DNA of 64,000 nt from Hymenopus coronatus (lineage: Eukaryota; Arthropoda; Insecta; Mantodea; Hymenopodidae): positions 388,453,132 to 388,517,131 of the forward strand of contig CM060900.1 of assembly GCA_030762935.1 (NCBI GenBank). Direction: 5' to 3'. Position 1 is the first letter of the stretch, and every line of letters begins with the position of its first letter. The position numbers and the translations under genes are program-made. Positions 34,506-46,050 of this stretch are shown here, one piece after another. The notes under the pieces are model-generated. The model did not search any database. It had not been told where the DNA came from and was given only the letters and a program-made list of their open reading frames with translations.

Positions 34506-35239
34506 ATATTTACTCTCTCCGCAATTCGAGTGTCCTGATCACGGCCCATGGCGGCTTCATCAGTGGCGTGCTAACCCTTAATACATGTAGTGCTGTTGCA
34601 AACAGATTTATATGCCATAGTCCATTGGTTCCATCTCAATCTATGCATCTTGGATTGCTCTACACTGTTAACTTGTGCGGTTGAATTCTGGGGCAGCCTG
34701 TATAACCAGAGAACTCATCATTCATTGGTTAATTATTTTATTAATGTAACAAGGAAACTTTGAATGTTATATTCACCAATCAGTGATAAAGAACTCGTAA
34801 TTAATGTGACAATACAGTTTTCTGATTACATGCATGTGAGTTACATTAATGTGGGAATGTTTAGAGGCCTATAGGGGAAATACTCTATTCAGAAGTAGCC
34901 AGAATTTCCTTATTGAGCGTTGAAAACCTAAAACAGTTATGGATTTAGACCTAGGTCGCCTAGAACAGGGGAGAGAAATAGAGGTGGGAGAAATTCACCA
35001 ACAGAAAGGAGAGGGCGGAAGCAATTGAGGTCACGAATCATAATAATCAAAATAAAACAGGAGAAACTGCAAATCGTAATAAAACAGGGACGGATACAAT
35101 CTGCAGGAGACAGAAAAACGTCCTTCAGTAAAGGCTGGGAAGAAAATTGTGTTAAGTTCATAGAAGTAAGGGATTCCTCAGAGTAAACAATGATGATTCA
35201 AAAGGCGGTACATTTTGAAATAGGTACAAAAAATTAAAA
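34506..35239. other. unassigned stretch leading into the LTR-retroelement remnant
   Basis: 34680-34860 is AT-rich without landmarks. From 34930 the plus strand becomes purine-rich as in the downstream remnant, so it may be part of that element. Confidence 0.3.
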
Positions 35240-36350
35240 TATAGTAGACTCAACCGTAAGAGGAATCAATGGGAAGGAATACAATGCAATAATATTTGCA
35301 GATTCAAATAGTACAGTCTCTTCATAAGGTTTTTGCGAATAACTAATAAATAGTGGTATGAAAGTAATGCCGTCATATATAAGTGGAATGTTTTATAGAT
35401 TGGTAGCGCAAAAGAAAAGAAAGGGTGCATTTGTAAGTGAGATAAGTGTAGTAAGATAGGGAAATGGTATTGCAATTTTATTTCTTGTAGTACCAAGATT
35501 AGTAAACGATTATTACTGGATGTGATTTCAGGTTCAACTGGAAGCCATTATCGGGTTTGAAAATATATTTCTGCATTTAGACACTGGGAAAGTAATCATA
35601 GTAACATTTATTGAGGATAGCTAGTCAGAACCGAAGGGATAAAAAGGAGAAAAAAGTAAGGTTATATGCTTGGTCTGTCGAATATATTAGAATATGAGCT
35701 ATAGAGCCAACGAAATAAATATGAAAGAATTTTATTTTGAGAATGCTAAAGAGATAGAATATCCTGAGGAAATATAAGTAATTGAGAACTGTATACGAGA
35801 AAACCACAGAAAGAAAACCTTCGGAAGGCCTTTTTGGAAATTTTGGTTATTCCGAAAACAAGCAGTTGTTATGATGTAGAAGGCAAGTGAATGTAGCAAA
35901 TCTATTTTGAGAGAAAGTAAATTAAGAGAATAAGTGGAATAAAATATGTGTAGCAAAGTCTGTAAATCATTATGTGTTTGAGTAAGGTAAAATAGAAGCT
36001 GTTTATCAGACAAGGGCACAGTTCATCGAAAGAAACATTTTAATGAAGCTCTGAAAAACAGACAAAAATATATCAACGATTAGTCTAGTTTTCGTCTGGT
36101 TACCTAAAAGAATCACCGTGTTAGTGTCCTCTATCACAGAGAATGATAACCAGTACTATAATTACTACAGCAAAATCTGTGGTTATAAGAAGTAGATTAG
36201 AAAGTACCAGAACCAATTTTCAAAAGGTACTGAAGACCCTTAATGTGGACAAGTTCATTTAAGTGAGGAAGAAAGCGGTAAAACAGATTTCAAAATAATC
36301 AAGACAAAGGCAGAAAAACGAATATCAAAGACGAAAATAGAAACACCGCA
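35240..36350 (+). pseudogene. LTR retroelement remnant with protease-like region
   Basis: Plus-strand frames between 35250 and 35640 show a pattern like a Ty3/gypsy-type aspartic protease: NAIIFADSNSTVSS at the place of the D-S/T-G active site (degenerate here), FLVVPRLVNDYYWM where such proteases have a VVP-(D)LIxGxD block, and LDTGKVIIVTFIED after it. Several stops interrupt it. Downstream to 36350 the strand stays purine-rich with broken frames that may be the start of pol, but no reverse-transcriptase motif was found. A dead, very eroded copy; LTRs not located. Confidence 0.4.
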
Positions 36351-36559
36351 AGTGATAGGCATACGACAATAACATAGAAATGCCCAAAATGTTTACTTTC
36401 GAGACAAGAGGGTTTCTATTCTTCATAATTCGATGTTTATAGAACAATACTTATTCTTTTGAGAATGTTTAAACTGACTTCATGGAATATTTTAATTGCT
36501 GTGATAGATAATGGGTAAAACGAAATAACTGAATATTATGGAGTTTTTTGTTTTGTTTT

Positions 36560-36564
<5 letters not shown>

Positions 36565-36620
<56 letters not shown>
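36565..36620. repeat. (TA)n microsatellite
   Basis: About 28 uninterrupted TA units following a T-rich lead. The Ile/Tyr-rich minus frame across it is not a gene. Confidence 0.95.
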
Positions 36621-36622
<2 letters not shown>

Positions 36623-36876
36623 GAACGGTACCGACATAGTATATTAATTTCACCAGACTATTCTTTGTAAGAAATGACCTGATATGACACCAACATTTAT
36701 TCAAATTGATACCATGATCTTTACGTAGATGTATTTTAATAAAAATTTCGTTACTAACTGAAAATAAAGAAAGAAAAAATTCCAATGTATCATATTAACT
36801 TACGTTTCGCCTACCTATTCTGCAACTACTTATGGTTACAAATGGTTAATTTATCGACACAAGCATTTTTTTTTTA

Positions 36877-37135
36877 GTCGCCTTCCATGGTGTAATGGTT
36901 ACCATGCTATCTTTATATACCTAAGGTCGCGGGCTCAAACCCGGAGGACAATGGATTTTTTTGGGTGTAAAAATCCTTAGCATGAATTCCTTCTGAAGGG
37001 AGGTACAGCCGTTGGTCCCATGTCAAGCTCAAGCCTGATAGAGAAGCCTCTGAGCAAAATTAAGCGGTCTTTCACACCCAATTTAGAATGAGACGCTGAG
37101 AACCACTGCAGTTAAAGAGCCTCCATAAATAACAC
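36877..37135 (+). repeat. tRNA-derived SINE S2 (copy 3)
   Basis: Forward copy: head 'catggtgtaatggttaccat' and B box 'aaggtcgcgggctcaaaccc', body 'ggtgtaaaaatccttagcat', 'cagccgttggtcccatgtc' and 'gcaaaattaagcggtctttc', 3' end 'gagcctccataaataaca'. The strongest tRNA resemblance of the four S2 copies. Confidence 0.85.
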
Positions 37136-37682
37136 GGCATTTACATTTAGACCTCCCGAATTCTAGTTTCAGACGAAATGCTTTAGTCATCCGGCACGTT
37201 TTACTGTATCATAGATGTGACAAAAATTGCAGAATGGAATAAAACGTTGGTACCATGTATTTCATTACATTATTTTACAGTGATAAATAAGTAGAGATTT
37301 GCGACATTTATTTATACTCCATATATAGTGAAGTAAAATTACGTAGTTTATAAAATAAAGCCAAACGTATTTTTTCCCATAATTCTTGTGCTATTTTCAG
37401 TTACTTTATAGTGAAACAAACATTTCTGAATACTTAATATTCCTGTTTGGATTCTGGATCTGAAACGGATGGTTCTGTAGTTGTGTTTGTGAAGTTTTCT
37501 GGTGTAAGGCGATAATACCGGAAATATACATCTGCTGGTATAATTCACTTCTCGCAATGAGAAAGAGAACAGTTTTTGTTTGCTATAAAGACAGGAAAAG
37601 GGTCTGAATGCAGCTTTGGCAATTATGGAAAATGTTGTTTCTATCATTTAGGTTTCCTTCATTTCTAGTGACTTACAAATAC
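37136..37682. other. unassigned stretch
   Basis: A 99-codon minus frame at 37348-37647 has no recognisable motif. Confidence 0.35.
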
Positions 37683-37805
37683 ATATACCTGCCTACCCAC
37701 CAACCTGCCTGCCTGCCTGACTGCCTACATACCTACCTGCCTACGTACATACCTACCTACCTGCCTGCCTAACTGCCAACCTACCTACCTGCATACCTAC
37801 ATACA
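37683..37805 (+). repeat. Imperfect CCTA/CCTG tetranucleotide array
   Basis: About 30 four-base units mixing CCTA, CCTG, CATA and related variants ('cctgcctgcctgactgccta'). Confidence 0.9.
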
Positions 37806-37890
37806 TTACATTGCATTACATTTCAATACAATACATTACAATACAATGCAAAACAATACAATGCAAAATAATACAATACAATACATAAAC
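37806..37890 (+). repeat. Imperfect ACAAT/ATTAC array
   Basis: A run of five-base 'acatt' and 'caata' units ('acaatacattacaataca'), directly adjacent to the CCTA array. Confidence 0.9.
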
Positions 37891-38094
37891 TTATTCATGA
37901 AAGGAAAAGGTCAACATTTTGTTTCTTTCACTCTATTGCATTAAATAAAAACTCTACTTCTATTAAAGGGTGCTCGCTTTGATAGAATTTTTATGTTGTT
38001 TCACCAAATACGTATGAGGTATCTAAATCAGATACATGTATAAAGAAATATTAACATTAATATAGACAGTATAAGCATGTTATTTAACTTCGAA

Positions 38095-38560
38095 AATACA
38101 TGTATATCCCTTCAATGTAATCACCAGTGTGGTCATGTACCTTTTGCCAAAATGGTGATCACAGCTGAATGCCTTTAGCAAGGTTGTTTCTATGTTTCTC
38201 TCTGCTGACTATTCCAAAGCACTAATATAATCTGTGGAAACTCCTAGCCTCCAAGTGGTTCTTTCAACTGTGGTAACAAGTCGTAAATGCAACAATGAAT
38301 TTCAAGGCAGTACAAAGGGTGCCCGATGCTTTTCAATCCCATCTTTGGAGCAACTCACTCACTGCTGCTGTGATATCATAAGCATTATCAATTATCATTC
38401 TAGATGAAGTGTAAATTGTCTCTCAGGAACTGTGGGCATTTGCGCCCCATGGCCGGACGTAGATTGTGTTTCAGTAAATGTAGTATGCCGCATTGCCATT
38501 TTGGTCTTGAGGTCTCCCATGGGTACTGATAACCTCCACTATCCTATGACATTATCAGAT
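38095..38560 (-). pseudogene. mariner transposase C-terminal relic
   Basis: Minus strand, shifting frames. A CPQFLRDN block precedes the eroded HDNA region and AYDITAAVSELLQRWDW. It is followed by IGHPLYCLEIHCCIYDLLPQ and LKEPLGG, where the family has HPPYSPDLSPCDYDLFPKLKEPL; the catalytic Asp in the SPD motif is replaced. The end reads FWQKVHDHTGDYIEG. The GDYIEG terminus distinguishes it from the copy at 10534, which ends GDYFKK, so it is a different mariner lineage. Inactive. Confidence 0.7.
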
Positions 38561-41169
38561 TGACTTTCACCCTTGAGGGTCTATATAGCAGCTTCTTTAG
38601 ACGTAGTGATCTTTCTATTGTCCTTTTTTTATTACACTGAACATTTTAGTTCAGAATCCGTCACTACCTTCAGAGAATATTTACACGGGTTATGAAGTTC
38701 TCAACACTCATTTAGTGAATATGAAACAATTGAAAGCGACAGATGTCAAACGTCATATACCCAAAAAAATTACTTTTGAGAAAAGGTGTTTATTTAGTTA
38801 TTTAATCGGTAAATTTTTGTAATGCTCTTTTCAATGGTGAAGATCATTGCCAGGGTGATTGCATGATGAAATTCGTATTGTATAGCTAAGGCATTCTTTT
38901 AAAAAAATTAGAAAATACCTCGACTTATGTCATTTTTCAACTATTCATAGTTGTTCAGAAAATGTAATCATTGTTTAAAGTTCCAAAATAAGGTTGATGA
39001 TCAAATTATTTTTTAAACTACTTTATTTATAATCCCCTCATTATGTCTGGGTTCCAAAGTTCACTACCACTTTCCGCATCACCACTATGTTTCCGTACTT
39101 CTGTTTTGTTGTCTGCTTCAAGTCGCACGCTGTTACTGAAGGTAGTAATTAAAATTTGCTGGTAAACAAGGTAAACACATATGCCATTTACAGTAGTTTA
39201 TTTTGGTGTGCTGTTTAAAATAAATATTTTATTGTTGTATGGATTGTGAAGCATAACGATACACTGCGTTAATTGCCGCTATGTTTGTAATAGTCGACAC
39301 ATTGACCGGTAGAGCTCTTGTACAACAGCTGACATTAATTTGGTAAGTGTTTACGTTAGAAGGGGCTCTGATTTTTCAATGAAAACTTTTTTTTGTAACA
39401 AAGTTTTGTTACATTTATTAACATCCCCTTTTTTGTTGATACTTACAAGAAATTTATAATTAAAGTAATCTACCTTTTTTACATCGAATTTGACCTTAAG
39501 ACTTGGTTTGGTTTCTCATGCAAGCAGCAAGAAACGTTGCTTGGGTATGGTGGGAAAATATTATTCACCAATAAACATTGGTAACATTTCATTGATATGA
39601 CTATACACCATAATTCTAAAAGACAAATGTGTCTTCATCACTGTTTTGGCTGCTTGGTACCGTTTGTGTGTCTACTTGGCCTTAACCTCCTAACTTTAAA
39701 ATGAGTTTAGCAGTAAGGTGATGCATCTGTGAAGTTTGACCAACAATTATGTTTGTCGTAAAATAATATTCTGTCTAATTTTAAGAAAACTTATCCTTTA
39801 CCCACTTGGCGCACTACAAATTAATGAAGTTATAAACGGGTAGGCGAATGGTTGTTAATAAGTACGCCCAACTTCAAGCCTTTTTTCCTTGCAAGCTTTA
39901 CCCCAACACCTTTCCATACTCCAAATGCTCCACACGATGCAACGTTTCACCAATTTGTGGAAATACACATTTATTTAACGCTCAAATTTTGAGAAATAAA
40001 TTATTACATTTTGAAAAGGAAGGGTTTTGGAAAGACCGAAAAGTAATAGATTTTATAAAATAATTAAGCTTAATAAAAATATAATATTTTGAATCTATGT
40101 GTAAACTTATTTACTGTAAAACTGAATTTTCAATGTCAATACAAATTAAAATACATCACGTTGCTCGCTTGTATTAAAATATTATTTGAATGACAATACA
40201 AGATAAAATATTGATAGTAAGCAAAATTGTCACTACTGTTGTTTATAATAACGGTATAAATTTCAATAAGCTATCTGATATGCAGTGCATTTTCCAAATT
40301 TTACAGATGTAAAATTAAATTAAATAAAATATCAGAATATTTGGATATGTGTGCCTATTTCAAAGCGTTACTTGATAAACATAAGAATTATTTATTCATC
40401 GCTCCTTTTTATTACTTAAATAAAAAATAAATGGCAATTTTTTGGATATACTAAACTTGAATCACTTTTACGGTTATAACTACTACAAGTTTGTATATAG
40501 TCTTCCTTTCCATAAATGAACAATATTTAATCCCCTTCCCTACTGCTCACGAAAACGAATTCTCACACAAGTAATTATAGTTTATATGGATAGTTCCTCT
40601 TTTTTGTAATTTTAACATCCCATAAACTGGTAGAGTTACATTGTTTACTGATTATCTGTATTGTTGAGACATTCTTTTACTGTATTATTTTACTCCATCA
40701 GCAAACACCGTCCTTCCCAGTGCCAAGAAACTTCCCTTTCGGGCGGCCACGTGTGTAAATAAACGATCTGTAGAAGATTATGTTTCAACTTCACTCAGCT
40801 GGGTATCAGAACTCACGAGTACGCGGCAAAGTTTCTCAGACCACGGCTAGAGGGGGTGTGTGATAGCCGATGCTACAGCAGCAGCAGATCTCTGCGAAAA
40901 AATGTGATTAGTACCTGTCATCCATTCCTTTTAGCGTTGCTTGTTTGGTTTGAGCATTGTGTCAATGCGCAATCATTAGTGTGCTGAGTAGGTATGGTCA
41001 GATACCGAAAGCAAATCGTTATAAAATGTTCATATAGTTGAATGGTCAATGATCCTGTTCATTTAAAACATCCCATTTATTTCAAGTTTTGTATTTCTTC
41101 TTCCTGATATAAAGTTTGTTTCACATTGATGAGATGCAGCGAGAGTCTAATAAAGTAGTTCATAGTGAG
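38561..41169. other. Long unassigned stretch
   Basis: About 2.6 kb without recognisable repeat or protein. A 71-codon plus frame at 39848-40063 has four Cys but no known domain pattern. 40710-40900 is GC-richer. Confidence 0.35.
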
Positions 41170-41990
41170 CCTACACTAATTATATAAAATAGTATCAAAA
41201 TTATTGATGACCAAAGAATGGTTTGCAGCTCAAAAGTTGCCTTGGAAGATTGGAACATTATTGAAACCCGGATTCACCCCCGCTACACACTTCGTAAACA
41301 TATGGAGAACAACAATGAATTTAGAGTGAAAAGGAACCATAGTGCAAGAAAGATTTATTATCGATCATGCAAGTTTCATTGAAAATGTGATTAAAGTTTT
41401 TAAAGCCAAATAGAAAACTGAATATTGTAATCACAGGATGAATTAAACCTTTTTAAAATGGACAACAGATACATTATCACGTTATATGCCACCTAATAGG
41501 CTGATCATTATGTCAATATATCTTATCACGGTGTCGTGGAAAATAGCCACCAAACAAGTCGCACAATAAAGTAATGATTAAAAGTGGTCCAAAGAAAACG
41601 AAAAAGAATATAAGGATTCTAATATGAGACCAGAGCTACTTGAATTGGCGAAAATTCATACCCCTTCAACCTTATACAAAACTGATACGATATGTAATAG
41701 GGACACCAAGTAGTACCACTTTTGCCCTTCACTGCAATTTAAATCCGACTGAGAACATATGAAACATCGTCAAGAAGAAGATAGCAGAGAGAAAGGTGAC
41801 AGAAGCTAGAAGCGAAAAAGAAACGGTCACCGTGGATGGGAAAAATTCAGTTACTGCGGAGGAATGGAACCCTCCGTGTGAACGTGTTCTACAACTCCAG
41901 CAAGAATGCTGGCTAAAAGGTAATCTAGCAGAGGGACAAATAGAGCTGTAATCGAACTCGGTGAATTATGCAGTGATGAAGGCAACAATG
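41170..41990 (+). pseudogene. DDE_3-type (Tc1/IS630-like) transposase relic
   Basis: Plus strand. NMRPELLELAKIHTP at 41621 matches the helix that precedes the last catalytic block in a multicopy arthropod transposase group. NLNPTENI (41739-41760) corresponds to the usual DLNPIE motif, with the Asp changed to Asn. NSVTAEEWNPPCERVLQLQQ follows, with the WxxxCxxV pattern of that group's C-terminus, then ECWLKGNLAEGQIEL. The N-terminal part (41200-41600) is degraded. Catalytic loss and stops mean it is inactive. Confidence 0.65.
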
Positions 41991-42803
41991 GTGATAAGTC
42001 GTAAATGAATGACACGGCGGTGGTTAATCATACGTGCAACTATTATAATAAAGTAAACCAAAATGTACCACTTTAGGTATACAGTGGTAGCACATACTCC
42101 TTACTTCCGACTTCTAGCGCCAAATACCTTCCCCTCAAACGGCGCTGAGCACAGATGCTTGCACTTTCTTCAGACGTGGCAACAGCCTACTCCCAATTCC
42201 AAGGTGTATTGTGAGTCGTGAGTACTCTCTCTGTTGCTCTGTAGTGCCCACCCAAGTTGGAGGTATATGGAGAGCATGAAGGGACACTCCGCTCTCTAAA
42301 GAGATAAAATAAAGAGCAGGAATATGTATTCTGCTTTTCAGTGTGGTTATTTTGGAGCTAAATATTGATAACATAAAATAGATTTTATGGGAAACTTCAG
42401 CTACTTTTCCTTTATTTAGTAAATATCTAAACTCAAGAGGGTTGCAACTGGTGGCCGTGGAGGCCATTTTATACGGTCCCTGAACATTTTTCGCAAAAAA
42501 TAATTTAAAAAAAAAAGTACAAAAACCCTTCGCAAATGAAAATTATTTGATTCACTTTATTGTAATCACTTTTATTGTAAATTATAACTAAGCATGAATT
42601 ATACCCAAAGCGCAGAGACCGAAACTGAGATTGTCCTATCCGGCAATCCTGTGCAGGACTCGGCTAAAGTGACTGAGCTCCTACACTGACCTCCTTCTAA
42701 TTCGCTCAGCAAGGCTTGCTCACCGCAACCACATATACTCAGTCGGATCTGCTCGACATGTAATGAAGTTTCACAAATTACTGTCCTTTTTTAGGCTTTT
42801 GTT
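41991..42803. other. unassigned stretch between two DNA-transposon relics
   Basis: 42060-42300 is GC-richer and may be a repeat. A 110-codon minus frame at 42135-42467 matches nothing. The part just before 42800 may be the 5' region of the hAT element. Confidence 0.3.
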
Positions 42804-43790
42804 GTGTGTGATTTCTTGCTTCTGTTACGTGAATTGAAATTGAATGGTAACACAAAGAAATGCAAATTTGAAAATGAAAACACAATTTGCAACGAAGATT
42901 GGCATAATGACTGTATAATTAATATCAGCAATGGAAAACATCAGTGTTTGGTGTGCAAGAAGGACATATCAGTACCAAATGAGTACAATATTAAACACAT
43001 TACTCAACAGTGCACGGAAACAAGCATGCAAAAGGGAACGATGTAGCTCGATACTCTTTGTTGCAGACTTATAAAAGAGCTTAAAGCAGCTAACAGGTAT
43101 GTAAGTAAAGCGATACAGCCATTTTCTCTGTACGCCTCCTTTGCTGTGTCACTGCAACTTTTAAAGGCAAAATAATTGGTGCCACCTTCCTACCAAGCTG
43201 TAGAAATGAGCCATCGACGTGAAGGAGCAACTGAAAAAAATTCGCTGATAAGATTGGTTTTAAAAACACACATTTCTTGCCATGCCTTGACGAAAGCACT
43301 GGCCAGTTAAATGTCAGTCAGTTATTAATATATGCACCCAGTTTCAAAGACATCACCAGTAAATAGGCGCTATTTTATGTCTTCTCTCTTCAAGATATAA
43401 CACAGAGGCAGGACATTTATAACGCTGTTTTAAAAAAAAGCCCTTGCTGGAGTTGGACCCCTCAATAAATGTGACAGTCGGAGCACCAAGAATGATAGCG
43501 AAGAAGTAGGATTGGTAAACGAAAATAGCGTAACGTGCTCTAAGATCCACTATCTTATTTATCAAGGAGCTGTATGTGGAAACTCTATGAACAAAACTGA
43601 GATATTCGAACTAGTGATCAAAATTATGTATATATTATGTATGAGGTGGAAATCGAGCCCTTCTGTACGGACATACAAACGAATTATTGCAGGAATTTGT
43701 GGCAAAATATGGCGACTCTGATGCTGTTTGACTTTAGGAGAATGCCTTAAAAAGCTTTTAGCTATTTGTAAGGACATTCCCTAATTCCCT
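42804..43790 (+). pseudogene. hAT transposase relic (GTF2IRD2/SPIN-DOC-like finger)
   Basis: Plus strand. The N-terminus has KCKFENENTICNEDWHNDC and KHQCLVCKKDISVPNEYNIK, the zinc-finger start of the GTF2IRD2/FAM200-like hAT group; the second His is preserved only in part. Then SLYASFAVSLQLLKAK, LDESTGQLNVSQLLIY (the DEST/DxSTD block with catalytic Asp), FSLQDITQRQDIYNAVLKK, IHYLIYQGAVCGNSM (family CIIHQxALCG), EIFELVIKIMYIL and GECLKKLLAICKDIP. It breaks off near 43790, with no RW or C-terminal dimerisation region found. Stops and frameshifts throughout. Confidence 0.75.
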
Positions 43791-44344
43791 AATAAATTTG
43801 TCTTAGCTGATACCACGGAACTACAATGCTAGCAAACTGAAAACGCATTCCTCACTCTTTATGGAATCGTATGTTTATTCCAGATCTCGGAGATAACAAG
43901 TAATCCTTCTTATATATTCTAGCTCAGTAATGAGCATGCTTTATAATGGTTTCGTTGTTGCGGATGTAGCCTGCGCTATTTACAAATGAGCCTTTTGGAA
44001 GCTTCAGGTTTTTTTTAATATGAAGACATCGAGTCTTTCTGTACTCTGCTTTCACGTCGTGGGTCTTTAGTTGGAGAAGTACAGGTTATTAACCTCTGTG
44101 ACTAAACTTATACAAAACGTCACTATACGAAGCGTCAGATGTCACTTATAATCGTAAAAATGAATAATCAGACTCCAAGATAAATAGAAAACGAAAGAAA
44201 AAAGCAAAATATAGTTGATATCGGGGCTACATGCCACACGGTTTATTGTAACAAAGGCTATAATCTAAGCAACCAGAAGCACTGTGGTTGCCATAATGCA
44301 ACCAGATATTCCCATCATTTCATACATAAGTTATACCACGTGGT
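43791..44344. other. unassigned stretch
   Basis: No further hAT motifs, repeats or genes recognised. Confidence 0.35.
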
Positions 44345-44625
44345 CAAACTGCCTCGTATTTGACATATGCAGATGCTAAAGGAGCTTCAGAACTCAACAC
44401 GGTTATGTCGTGTTAAAACCGGGCAGCGAATAATTGGCTGAACGCCTTTGTTTACCCCTCGCAATGAAGGGAACCCGCTCACTGGCTCCGCTGATAAGCA
44501 ATAAGTGTAAAATGAGGGTTCCTCAGCTTGAAATAGTCCCATTGAGATCAGCAACTCCTTTAACACACGACGGGATATCTGCACCTATCAAACACGAGGA
44601 AGCTGGGCCATATGGTATGGAGTAG
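44345..44625. mobile_element. Foldback element FB copy 3
   Basis: Arms: 'gcctcgtatttgacatatgc', 'taaaggagcttcagaactca', 'gttaaaaccgggcagcg', 'cctttgtttacccctcgc'; then 'gcttgaaatagtcccattga', 'cagcaactcctttaacacac', 'gggatatctgc' and 'gctgggcca'. More diverged than copies 2 and 4. Confidence 0.7.
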
Positions 44626-45331
44626 TGACCACATGGAAGACCTAACAATTCTTTTATTTGTTGTTTTATAATTTTTACCCTGGCAAGTAAAATGTTCCCG
44701 TCTTACTTCGTGTAATAAATGACGTAAACGTCTAAAACGATTAATTAAATGCCTGTGTAGTTGTAAAAACCGTAAAATTAGGTGTTACTTTATGTAATTT
44801 TATTTATGATTAAGAGCGAAGTTATTATTACTCAGCATTGCATAATGGCACAGTACGGTTGTCAAAATTGATTAGGTTTACTTGTCAAATGTGACAAATC
44901 TCCGTTTAGTCGATTCTTGTTTATATACGTATATGTATTTTTTCTGCCATAAGGGTACATACATGGTCCGAATTTTAAAAGAACAACCGAACAGGGCACC
45001 ACATCAAAAAGCCGCCCAAATGAGGAATGGACCCATTTCATGTACAAAAACTAGGCTCACGAAAACCTCACCCCAGGAGCCAAAAAAAAAGAAAAAGAGA
45101 AAAAAAAGAAAAGGAAAAATACGTGCCCGTTAATGTTGATAATGCCATGTCAAGTCATGAGCAGAAATCGTTATATAAGTGTCTTTGTTTAATCCCTTAA
45201 TATAGGCATCAAAACTGTTATTTTTAATCTTAAAATAATAAAACAGAACAATTCATTAGTAAAGTTTAGTAAACTATGTTTACAACCGTAATTCAAGTAT
45301 TTGATATTTTGTTACATAATCATAGTCATGT
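44626..45331. other. unassigned stretch
   Basis: AT-rich. The lysine-rich tail of the plus frame at 44882-45133 comes from an A-rich run at 45080-45120. Confidence 0.4.
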
Positions 45332-45752
45332 TGTGACAGTGCCGTGTCATGCGAGTCGACGGAGGTGGAAATCTTGGAATGCGTAAACGCATAAGTGCGG
45401 CGCACCGGTAACCGGAGGCTTTGGAACGCGACACGCCGGATACACGACAGATTATTCCAGTAACTTTGATTTACGCAGATTTTCCGGATGATCTAGTGAC
45501 GTCATTTCTAGCTACAAAAAGGAAGGAAGATTTGCAAGCCAAGTCAGTGAGTTGTTAGTCAGACTTCGACTGGAGTGTTAGGGCCAGTGGCGTGCAAGTA
45601 GTGGTGTGAGGAGAAAGCCGTCAACTGTCTACGTGTTGAAGGGTTGAGAACTATTTGTAGCTGTGAATTAAAATTTTATTTGTAATTCATTTTTGAATTT
45701 TCATATATTTTCGTATATTATAAGGAACATGGTTTATAATTTATATGTGACA
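45332..45752 (+). promoter_or_regulatory. Promoter-like segment, possible solo LTR
   Basis: A GC-richer 280-bp block contains a CRE-like palindrome TGACGTCA (45497-45504), a TATA-like TACAAAAAGG (45513) and an arthropod initiator TCAGT (45544) at about 31 bases, which is correct core-promoter spacing. TGTGACAG occurs at 45332 and again at 45746. A segment starting TGTG and ending GACA would fit an LTR of about 420 bp, but no target-site duplication or primer binding site was found. It could equally be a host promoter. Confidence 0.35.
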
Positions 45753-45844
45753 GGTTTTTTTCTCATTTAAAATATATGTGGCAACAAACCCCAAAGTGAG
45801 GCTATTTGCCACAAATGTGGTGAGAGTATTTTTTATCAAGTATG

Positions 45845-46050
45845 TTATTGTTGTTGATAGTATACTTCCATCACCATCACTAGTACACCGCAGGCGATGA
45901 TACTGATGATTTATGGATTGAAGATAAAGTGGAATGTGATGGCAGGGAAAACCGCCCCTGCGCCGCTTTGTCCACCGCAAATCCCACATGCAGTCACCTG
46001 GGAGAGAACCCAGTCTTGGTGAGAGGCGATCGGCCTAACCGGCCTTTTTA
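45845..46050 (-). repeat. SINE S1 (reverse copy)
   Basis: On minus: 'ggccggttaggccgatcgcc', 'tgggatttgcggtggacaaa', 'gcggcgcaggggcggttttc', then the tail side 'catcgcctgcggtgtac'. The head is degraded relative to the copy at 28561. Confidence 0.7.
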
